A DNA stretch of 64,000 bases from Icerya purchasi (taxonomy: Eukaryota; Arthropoda; Insecta; Hemiptera; Monophlebidae), in contig CM077116.1 of NCBI GenBank assembly GCA_039619475.1, positions 103,771,164 to 103,835,163 of the forward strand. Reading direction: 5' to 3'. The notes below the pieces were generated by a model. It did no database searches, was not told the DNA's origin, and saw only the letters and a list, made by a program, of their open reading frames with translations. Position numbers and translations under genes: made by a program. Positions 53,419 to 61,597 of this stretch are shown here, one piece after another. Position 1 is the first letter of the stretch. Every line of letters starts with the position of its first letter.

Positions 53419-54683
53419 TCCCAGATTCTGTAGAACGTTTAACTTACCCAGAAGCGACTTTGAAGCCGATCCATAAAAAATCGTACCGTAATCGAGTTTA
53501 GACCTAACAATAGCTTTATACAGAAGACCTAAGGTTACTGTGTCGCTTCCCCCTGGGTAACTGTTGGACCAACTTCTGTATATGGAATGCCCAAGTTAAT
53601 CTGGAGTCTAGATACATGCCCAGATATCTCACCTGTTTAGAGAACGTAATGTTTTTATTATGCATTTTAATTATTATATCCGGTTGAGAGTAAGGCCTAA
53701 GAGTAAATAACGTAATACAAGATTTGGATGGGGACAAGTCCAAACTAATCTTTTGAAAGGCATCATGGGAAACGTTTACTGAAAATTGATTATTCTGTAT
53801 ACAATAAGAAAGATTTTTATCTCTATTATATACAACAGCATCGTCTGCATATGATAACATATTTGATGCAGAGGGTAGCTGAGTACAAAGGATTGATCTG
53901 ATATAAATGTTGAACAATAAAGGACTCCAAACCGATCCTTGAGCAAGTCCCCGATAAACTGTACGGAGGTTCGTTTAGAAACTGGGTTTAGGAAATAAAG
54001 CAATCTTTTCGAAAATAATTTACACAGAGTTATTACCATGAGATTTGGTATTCCTAACTCGGTTAATTGCTTAAACAGGATGGGAATGGAAACATTGTCA
54101 AAAGCTCCCTTAACATCTAAAAATCTGGCCAGAAGAAACTCCCTATTAATGAACGATTGGTAAACGTCATTTAAAAAGCTAGCAATACAATCCAAAGTCC
54201 CTAAACCTGGACGAAACCGAAAAGAAGTTTTTGTATTTTCAAGTCACCATATTAAACGATTCTTTATAACCAGTTCAAATGCTTTTCTTAGGCAAGAAGC
54301 TATGGAAATTGGCCGGTAAGAAGATGCTTGAACAGGAGACTTACCGGGTTTCAGAATAGGACATACAAGAAACTGCCCCCAGTCATCCAGAACCAAATCC
54401 TGTTGCAGCAGACCATTAAAGATGCCGACAAGAATAATTTTGGCATTTTCAGACATGTTCTTTAGGACCAAATATGTTACGCCATTTAGGCCAGGTGCTG
54501 AATCTTTCTTCTTATTTAATGGGACAAATAGTTCCGCATAAGAGATAGGTTGTAGCAAAAAATGATTCGCCGCCGTATGAGTTTGTGGCGCTTGATTGAT
54601 TTCATTTAACTCTTCCGCTATAGGCACGTACGGAATGGACACCAAGCTAACAAACTCCTGGAACCAGTCCACATTACCTATGA
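53418..54683 (-). pseudogene. I-like LINE reverse transcriptase
   Basis: Pieces on the minus strand give LFVPLNKKKDSAPGLNGVTY, VCPILKPGKSPVQASSYRPI, SIASCLRKAFELVIKNRLIW (54726-54244), then ARFLDVKGAFDNVSIPILFK (motif A), and in 53917-53516 LSYADDAVVYNRDKNL (catalytic YADD) and VRYLGMYLDSRLTWAFHIQK. The catalytic residues are intact but at least two frame breaks occur (near 54200-54240 and 53780-53920). The frame is interrupted on its N-terminal side by the hAT at 54684. Confidence 0.83.
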
Positions 54684-57508
54684 CAGGGATGGCGAACCTT
54701 TTTTGATGTCCGTGCCACAAAGTCATAAAAATTATTTTTTAAATAGGTAACGTGCCACAATAAAATTTCATTCGAAATGTTGCGTGGTGAAACTGTACGT
54801 AAGTATAATTAAATAAACAAATAAAAGCAATTCTTCTTTAAACAATTTTTTATTAATCAATGTTTTACAAAAAGCAATTGTTAGAAACAAAATTCACGTT
54901 AAAAACAATTGTTTTTAATGTGATTTTTGTTGCTGTACACAAGATGATAAAGATTTAATATCTGGTTCATATTTAGTTAATTTCAACAGTACGCATGCAG
55001 AGCTCGACTCATCCGTCATTCTATTCCTATATTTATTTTTTATAAAATTTAATTCTGAAAATAGTGATTCACATGCCCACGTCGATGAAAATATTGATAA
55101 AATTGCCTTTGGTAATACTTTTAAACAATTAAACGTGTCAGGAATTGAATTCCATGTAGTTAGAATTTCATCTTCTGCAATTTTATTTATTTTATCCAAT
55201 AATCGATTACTTTCAATAATTTCTAAATCATTTCTTAAATCAACAAATTTTTGGTTCCATATGGTACTTGACTGAAATTCAACTAATTCCATTTCTAATT
55301 CATTAAAATTTAACCACTCAAGGACTTTTAAATTTAATTTTTCAAATGGTATTGTATCAGGATATAAAATAAATTTTAAAGTTTCTTCAAATTCTTTAAA
55401 CTGCATAAATCTTGCAGAAAATTCCTGAATCAGGGATTCAATTACCATTGAAAATTCTTTCGTTAATGATTCTTTATTTGGCTTTTCGTGACATTCATTT
55501 TCAGAAAAAAATTTTTTTGTATTCGGAAAATATTTATATGAATTTGAAAGAATATCACGATTAAAAATCTGTAACTTGACTTCGAACGCTTTAATTAAGT
55601 CAAGCATTATAATGACTGTTTTATTAACATCTTGTAGTTTTATATTTAATTCATTTAAGTGAGAGCATAAATCAGTGAAAAAATATAACTTTGCTAGCCA
55701 TTCTACATCCAATAATTGATTGTATTGGTCAATAATGTTCTCATTATTTAGAAATAATCTTATTTCCTCCAAACAATCTACAAATCTTTGCAAAACATTT
55801 CCGCGGCTTAACCAGCGTACATTATTGTATAAAAGTAAGCTATTGTACGACGAGTTTACTTCGTTTAACAATTCTTGAAATTTTCTTTTATTTAGTGCTC
55901 GTGCTGATATAAAATTGACTAATTTTGTTACAAAACTCAAAATATCATCAAACATTTTTAAACCTATTTTGGCACATAACGCTTGTTGGTGAATAATGCA
56001 ATGAAAATCAAGAATTGTGTGTCCAATACGTTTTGTAAATAAATTTATAAATCCATTTTCCCGTCCAGTTAAGCTACGGGCACCGTCAGTTGTAACTGAC
56101 ACAATTTTAGAAGGACGTATTTCTCTTTTTTCCAATGCGTCTATAACTGCATTACAAATGTCTAATCCTTTTGTTGTTGTTGTTAATGTTGATAAACTTA
56201 TTAACTCTTCTTTAATATTGTTTTGAACAAAATAACGTACAAAAATTGCTAAGCGAGCAGAGCCTGTTACGTCGGTAGACTCATCAAGGCAAATGGATAT
56301 AAAATCGCAAGACTTTATATGATTTTTTTGTTGAAAATTTACATTTTCCGACATACCCAAAATTCTCTCTTTCACTGTATTCTTACTTATCGGCATGTCT
56401 TTAATTCTTTGGATAATTTTTTCTTTGTTTTCGAAATCATCGAATAAGTATGGTGCACATTGCAGCCAAGCATCCTTTAAAAATTCGCCTTCATTAAAAG
56501 GTTTCGCATATTGAGCAATAGTTTTTGAAACCTGATAACTAGCACCAGTGGTGTTTGATTGAGTTCCAATATATTTCATTAAAGAAGTAGTTTGAGTATT
56601 TTTATTTTTTAAGGCACGTGATATATACTCCTTTTGCTCTTCTACACTTCGATCGAGAAGAAATTTATGGTTGGTTTCATAATGCCGCTTTACTGAAGAT
56701 GTTCTAAAGACTACAGTTTTAGAACATAAAATACAAATTGCTTTACTGTCCTTCTCAATCATACCGTATCTATCGGTCCACCAAGCTTGAAATTTTCTGC
56801 TATTACATGTTTCGGATAATTTCGATTTTTTCATTGAACTAGCCATAATAAGAAATTCTAAAATATATATATTTTAATAATATTGTTTTAAAATAAATAA
56901 TTTATTCTGCATTCGTTTGCAAGAACATATTTCGTCGCATATTAAAGTACTAAAAATATTACCAACACAAGAAAATATTTCATTGTTCAAAAATAAGCAA
57001 AATAAATTATAACTTATGCAGAATATAAAATATGAAATAATATGTAAAAATATTTACCTAAAAATAACGTGATCTTTGTACAGTAAACGGTTATATTTTT
57101 TAACAAGTCACTGAAGTTTCAAAGACGACGGTTTACTAAAAATGATTAACGCAGTCTGACATCTGATTCGAACGCTGCGACGGCAACAACATGCAGTAAC
57201 ATTAGAAGGCGAAACTGGATACGCAAAAAATTGTATCTAATGTGCATCTTTAAATACTTCGAGAGAATTCATGCGATATTTTAATAATAAAATGCATAAT
57301 TTGACGGTCCTAGTTAACATACTAAGATAGGTATTCAGTACTACAAATTTATATCATAAATTATAAATTAAGTGTAGATTAATAATTTTTAATTCATTTC
57401 TATCAAAAAAGATAACTTATAAAAAAAAATAATTTTGTTTTTGTGCGTGCCATCAAAATTTTCAAACGTGCCACTTGTGGCACGCGTGCCATTGGTTCGC
57501 CATCCCTG
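54684..57508 (-). mobile_element. hAT transposon (Charlie/GTF2IRD2-like), 2,825 bp, 8-bp duplication
   Basis: The ends are CAGGGATGGCGAACC and its inverse complement GGTTCGCCATCCCTG (15-bp perfect inverted repeats). ACCTATGA occurs at 54676-54683 and 57509-57516. CGTGCCAC recurs inside both ends. One 643-codon transposase is present without stops. It lies in ORF2 of the I-like LINE, ahead of the RT. Ends and coding frame are both complete. Confidence 0.95.
54915..56846 (-). CDS. hAT transposase (GTF2IRD2/FAM200-like type), intact
   Basis: The 643-residue protein starts with a BED-like finger: C38-X2-C41 (AICILCSKTV) and H55-X4-H60 (VKRHYETNH). The catalytic region contains SICLDESTDVTGSARLAIFV, SIVSVTTDGARSLTGRENGF and LDFHCIIHQQALCAKIGLKM. 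The C-terminus has FSSTWACESLFSELNFIKNK, RNRMTDESSSACVLLKLTKY, the hAT dimerisation block. This layout matches animal Charlie-like transposases from which vertebrate GTF2IRD2 and FAM200 genes derive. It is different from the other hAT in the window (about 10 kb apart in the same LINE). No break is visible, so activity is possible. Confidence 0.93.
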   Translation of the reverse strand: MASSMKKSKLSETCNSRKFQAWWTDRYGMIEKDSKAICILCSKTVVFRTSSVKRHYETNHKFLLDRSVEEQKEYISRALKNKNTQTTSLMKYIGTQSNTTGASYQVSKTIAQYAKPFNEGEFLKDAWLQCAPYLFDDFENKEKIIQRIKDMPISKNTVKERILGMSENVNFQQKNHIKSCDFISICLDESTDVTGSARLAIFVRYFVQNNIKEELISLSTLTTTTKGLDICNAVIDALEKREIRPSKIVSVTTDGARSLTGRENGFINLFTKRIGHTILDFHCIIHQQALCAKIGLKMFDDILSFVTKLVNFISARALNKRKFQELLNEVNSSYNSLLLYNNVRWLSRGNVLQRFVDCLEEIRLFLNNENIIDQYNQLLDVEWLAKLYFFTDLCSHLNELNIKLQDVNKTVIIMLDLIKAFEVKLQIFNRDILSNSYKYFPNTKKFFSENECHEKPNKESLTKEFSMVIESLIQEFSARFMQFKEFEETLKFILYPDTIPFEKLNLKVLEWLNFNELEMELVEFQSSTIWNQKFVDLRNDLEIIESNRLLDKINKIAEDEILTTWNSIPDTFNCLKVLPKAILSIFSSTWACESLFSELNFIKNKYRNRMTDESSSACVLLKLTKYEPDIKSLSSCVQQQKSH

Positions 57509-57900
57509 ACCTATGACATTACTCGGTGCTTTATTGTCCTTGAAGCGTTTAGCCAAAAACCAAACCTCCTTTAAAGGTGTGTTCCTATTATATTTGCTAC
57601 ATAAATTCTTCCAGGAAGCTTTTTTTCTTGATTTTAAAAGTTTACGTGTTTTGGCAGCAACTTTTTTATATTCTATGTATGATTGCATAGAGCCTTCTAA
57701 TTGAAATTTCCTCAAAGCCTCATTACGGTTTCTAATTTTTAATTCACATTCACTATTCCACCAGGGCTTAGATTGTTTTTTCCCCTTATATAGGGCCGCT
57801 CACGGGGTTGATTCTTTTAAAGACGTCAAAACGGCCTGCTGAAATAGATTATATTTATCCATAGGGTCGACCATAGTGTTGACTTCACGAATACTTAAGT
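57509..57900 (-). pseudogene. I-like LINE ORF2, linker between endonuclease and RT
   Basis: The frame at 57715-57517 reads LRKFQLEGSMQSYIEYKKVA, AAKTRKLLKSRKKASWKNLC and RNTPLKEVWFLAKRFKDNKA. A segment W-W-x-x-E-C near 57760 (KPWWNSECELK) precedes it. These are the standard linker motifs of I/Jockey-type ORF2 (PWWxxxC...SWxxxxxxL...VWxxVKxFxG). Stops occur near 57800-57900. Confidence 0.78.
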
Positions 57901-57910
57901 CCAGTGCATT

Positions 57911-58714
57911 TTAAAATCTATTCCAATCAGTCTTTGCGAGTTTCCATCGTGAAATATTATCATCTAAACAAGTTGGGTCAGCAATAGTAGAGTTGGAAGA
58001 CTCTGAACCAATGTCAATAATGATAGGGAAATGATCGCTATCCAATGAAATGGGGAGCACTCTCCAAGAGTAATCCAGGAAAATATCATTTGAAACTAAC
58101 GTTAAATCCACTGGATTATTTGAAAATTGCAGATTCCCGAATTTTGTAGCCGAACTATCGTTAAGGAGACAAAGTGATGAATTATAGATAATATCCATCA
58201 CTGCCCAACCTTTTCTGTCATTCCGACTACATCCCCAACATCTATTTAAAGCATTAAAATCCCCACCCAGAATGATGGGTGTTTCGCCTAAATTATCTAA
58301 GGCCCTGAGGATGGTTTCCGGGTCAAATAAGTGGTTTGGAGGGGAATAATAGGAAATAAAAATTCCAGAGCAGCTCCCATAAGTAACGAAAACTGAAATT
58401 GCATTGGATTTCGTATTGTTGTTGGAATCAATTAGGTTTAGATTAATTGGGTGGTGAGTAAACGTTCTCTTGACAAGAACAGCTACCTCACCGTACTTAT
58501 CCTCTCTATCATCTCGGTAGCAACTGTAATTATTAATATGAAAGTATTTATCGTTAGTAAGCCACGTTTCTGATATTAAAATGATATCCACATCGTGATT
58601 AAACAGAAATAATTCCAAGTCATACTTATTAGCGAGAATACTCCGGGCATTCCACTGCAATACACGGAGCATTTTGGAGAGAACAACTAAGTGGCTAAAA
58701 TAATACTGAAACAA
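57911..58714 (-). pseudogene. I-like LINE apurinic-type endonuclease, largely intact
   Basis: The 267-codon frame has MLRVLQWNARSILANKYDLE (start of the domain, Asn), IILISETWLTNDK (catalytic Glu), GEVAVLVKRTF, PIILGGDFNALNRCWGCSR (Asp/Asn), NNPVDLTLVS and SLDSDHFPIIIDI (Asp/His). All catalytic positions are kept. The domain nicks target DNA to prime reverse transcription. The frame ends at 57911 by a stop before the linker, so ORF2 as a whole is broken. Confidence 0.88.
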
Positions 58715-58937
58715 CTAACTAAAAATAGCTGGAGTAAATTAAACATAAAATTATGCTAATTTCTGTAAAATAAAATAAAAAAAAAAAACAATAATAATAA
58801 ATAAATAGAAATAAAAAATAAATAAATAAAATTAAAAAAAAACAAAAAAAAAATCTTCATTATTTGTATTATTAAATAAATTATTTTCTATTAATTATAT
58901 TGTTTTATATTCTTTAACGGTAGCATTTTTTTGCCTT

Positions 58938-59915
58938 TTACATTTGTGCTTTTCTTGCAATTGTATTATTGTTATTACTATTGTTACCAATGCTTCCATT
59001 ACTATTATGATTATTATTTTTAGATTTATTACCGTTAGTATCCTTCTTTGTACCAGAAGCCATCAGTTTTGTGCCATCTGAACTAATTGCAACAGTAGAT
59101 TCGGAGTTATTCCATCTTCTGTTCATTGAAAGCCTGTTTTTTAGAATTAATCTTCTATCGTTAAACTTTTTTTCCTCGTCAGAGGACATAGAAGACACTG
59201 TTCTTTTTAATGCGCGCGATAATAACTGATTTGGGTCGTAGAGACCTGTCTTTTTAGACATGGGTCTAGGTTTATATGCGGGTATATTACCATTGTCTTC
59301 TTCATGTTTCTTCTGAGCAATTGCCGGAAACTCGTAATGTACGAGCAGAGAAAATCGGTTATTAGTTCGGTTCGAATATAAACTTGACTGCTTGTACGTT
59401 TGCGGAACTTCCAACGAGGCTTCCTGGAAATTCAGATTATGAGTTGCAATTATCTCGTTAATGGCAATCTGCCGCTTTTTCTCTGGACAAGAAGGATCAG
59501 TTGACTTATAAGATTCCTTGCAATAGACACAAGCTTGGACTGAGCTGGCACATTGATGTTCGACATGGTCGGAACTTCCACATTTCAGGCATCTAGCATG
59601 TCTCTTACATTGACTGGAGATGTGCTCATACCTTAAGCAACGGAAACTGTAACGTGTTTGTCTAATAAAGGGTTCACAGCCTAATAAAGGGTTCACAGCT
59701 GAAACGTACGTTCCACAAAAATACATAGGCTGGCAGGGTTTGACCTTCAAATACAATAAGTACGGAAGTGTTTGGAACGAATTTAACTTCGTCATCCACG
59801 AAGGCTCTCCTATTTAATCTTTGAATACGATTAATCAAGAAGGGCTCACAATCGATCATACCAAAAGTTTCTTCATCTGAGTACTCGATATCGACGTTTT
59901 TAATGACAGCAGATC
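58938..59915 (-). pseudogene. I-like LINE ORF1 (gag-like) broken by a 19-bp duplication
   Basis: The N-terminal piece from about 59915 reads AVIKNVDIEYSDEETFGMID, RIQRLNRRAFVDD and SVLIVFEGQTLPAYVFLW. The remainder (59795-58938) has a row of knuckles: FRCLRYEHISSQC (first Cys lost), CLKCGSSDHVEHQC, CVYCKESYKSTDPSC, then a Ser/Asn-rich tail ending in an Asn run. The frame between the pieces is shifted by a tandem repeat of CTAATAAAGGGTTCACAGC at 59662-59680 and 59681-59699. The protein would coat element RNA. Confidence 0.8.
59662..59699. repeat. 19-bp tandem duplication that breaks ORF1
   Basis: Two exact copies of CTAATAAAGGGTTCACAGC lie side by side. Nineteen is not a multiple of three, and both copies code the same CEPF-I residues in different frames. 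Confidence 0.9.
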
Positions 59916-59993
59916 GAGAAACTAATAATAAGTAAGACGGGATATAAGTGTTATAGCAAATCGACGTGAAACAAGGATGATCAACCGAGGAAG

Positions 59994-61589
59994 ATGGACA
60001 ACATCGACGATGAAGATAACGAATATAACCACCGACCAACGGAACAAACGTCGAATATAATCAAACCAGATGAATTTCCGCCATTATCTACCATCGTCAC
60101 AAAAGGCTTATCTTCTTATCAGGAAACATCAACTTTACAAACAAGTAACTATACCACCGTCGCTGCAGGTAATAATTCTTTAATTTCTAATGCGAATCAC
60201 GCCGTACCAAATAATTCTTTCGCTCACGTTATAAAAAAAAATAATAATAACAAAAAGATCATTCCGCTAACAAGTTTCGAACACCCATCCAATGAACAAG
60301 GAATAATTTTTCCCTACATACCGGACACCCCCATAAAGGACTATTTTATCGCTTTAAAGCAAAAAATAGGAACCGCATCGAACATCATAGCCGGATCACG
60401 CATTAGTCAAAACCGTGTTTTAATATTTCTCAAAAATATACAAATTGTAGATAGCTTTATGTCAGCAGGTGCCTCCATAGAAATCTCACAACGACAAATT
60501 AAAGCAAGACGTCTGCGAAGTCCAGCAACGAAGATTATTCTTTCAAACGTATCAGCAACTATTCCAAACTCTGAAATTGGAAAATACCTAATACAACAGT
60601 TAGGGCTTAAACTCGCCTCACCTATTTCCATTTTAAGAATAGACCCAACTGACACCGAATTTGGACACATAATTAGTTGGCGGAGACAAGTTTACATTTC
60701 CAATTTCGACGAAGTTAACATTCCTACAAATTTTTTTCTAAACTATCGTAACCATGATCACAGGATTTTTATAAATACAGATGACCCCATATGCTTTATA
60801 TGCAAAGCAAAACATCATAAAGCCGAAAACTATACGAATATCAATGAAACACCCATAATAACAAATATATCAACCGCAGAACCGTCCACCACGAAAAAAG
60901 AACAAATCCCCATAAACAACCCAGAAACCAAAGTCTCAGAGGAGTCGGACGAAATACATGACACTCCCCATTTAATCACGAATTCATCAAATCTGAAGGA
61001 TAATTTAAAACGATCACGTTCAGAAACCTCATCAAAGACAACCGAAACTATCGCCGAAACAGAGATAGTAGACAAACCAAAACAGCAAAAAAAGAGACGG
61101 AAAAAGAAAACTACAAGTCCATCCCAACAAACGTCCACTATGCTTGATCAAAGTAAAGGAAAACTGGAAACAGATGATTTATTAAGCTCCTCATCGGACT
61201 CAGAATCAGAAATAAATCACTTTAAAACACCGCCATTGCCTCATTTGAATATAAAAACCGCTGACATCTCAGAAACTACATCAACAATACATCAGCAATT
61301 ATCTTCGCTGAAAAAATACTTTTCTACAACTTCTGATGGAAATGAACTGTCATTCGATAAATTCATTCAGTTTCTCGAAGGAACAAAACAGTCATTAAAT
61401 CCATCCCAAGTGGCACAAATATTGGACATAAATGTGTCCGAATTAGTTACCATACTACAGTTACTTAAACCGTCACTTGAACAGAAATATATGAAAGCAA
61501 GATTTACAAAAATAATCAAAAAATTACAAAAATGTAATAACACGGATAAAGAAATTTCTGACTATCCTTCCTCCCAACAAGAAGATTAA
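59994..61589 (+). CDS. I-like LINE ORF1 (gag-like), 531 residues
   Basis: The ATG opens MDNIDDEDNEYNHRPTEQ. A disordered Asn/Ser-rich N-terminus is followed by an RRM-like region (about 105-250) with GIIFPYIPDTPIKDYFIALK, RRLRSPATKIILSNVSATIP and a single zinc knuckle CFICKAKHHKAENY near residues 265-280, in which the last cysteine is Tyr. A long Ser/Glu/Lys-rich tail includes KPKQQKKRRKKKTTSPSQ (basic, nuclear-localisation-like) and ends with a helical segment (FDKFIQFLEGTKQSLNPSQV). Its role would be to bind and package element RNA. ORF2 follows after 8 bases, so reinitiation is a plausible way to translate it. Confidence 0.85.
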   Translation: MDNIDDEDNEYNHRPTEQTSNIIKPDEFPPLSTIVTKGLSSYQETSTLQTSNYTTVAAGNNSLISNANHAVPNNSFAHVIKKNNNNKKIIPLTSFEHPSNEQGIIFPYIPDTPIKDYFIALKQKIGTASNIIAGSRISQNRVLIFLKNIQIVDSFMSAGASIEISQRQIKARRLRSPATKIILSNVSATIPNSEIGKYLIQQLGLKLASPISILRIDPTDTEFGHIISWRRQVYISNFDEVNIPTNFFLNYRNHDHRIFINTDDPICFICKAKHHKAENYTNINETPIITNISTAEPSTTKKEQIPINNPETKVSEESDEIHDTPHLITNSSNLKDNLKRSRSETSSKTTETIAETEIVDKPKQQKKRRKKKTTSPSQQTSTMLDQSKGKLETDDLLSSSSDSESEINHFKTPPLPHLNIKTADISETTSTIHQQLSSLKKYFSTTSDGNELSFDKFIQFLEGTKQSLNPSQVAQILDINVSELVTILQLLKPSLEQKYMKARFTKIIKKLQKCNNTDKEISDYPSSQQED

Positions 61590-61597
61590 CCAGAATA

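Larger units (their letters stand above)
48105..59915 (-). mobile_element. I-like LINE, nearly full length, split by two hAT transposons
   Basis: From right to left: ORF1 (59915-58938), endonuclease (58714-57911), linker (57900-57509), hAT (57508-54684), RT (54683-53418), RNase H and C-terminal zinc region (53418-52110), 3' UTR, hAT (51816-48291), rest of 3' UTR and poly(A) (T run 48105-48120). Removing both hATs and one copy of each 8-bp duplication gives about 5.5 kb of LINE. The coding register continues across the larger gap. It shows several stops and frameshifts. The 5' end is cut by or adjacent to the LINE beginning near 59920. Confidence 0.88.

Noticed and set aside
60830..61138. 102-codon minus-strand frame with hydrophobic Phe/Val/Ser-rich sequence
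   Set aside because: It is the shadow of the intact LINE ORF1 on the plus strand.
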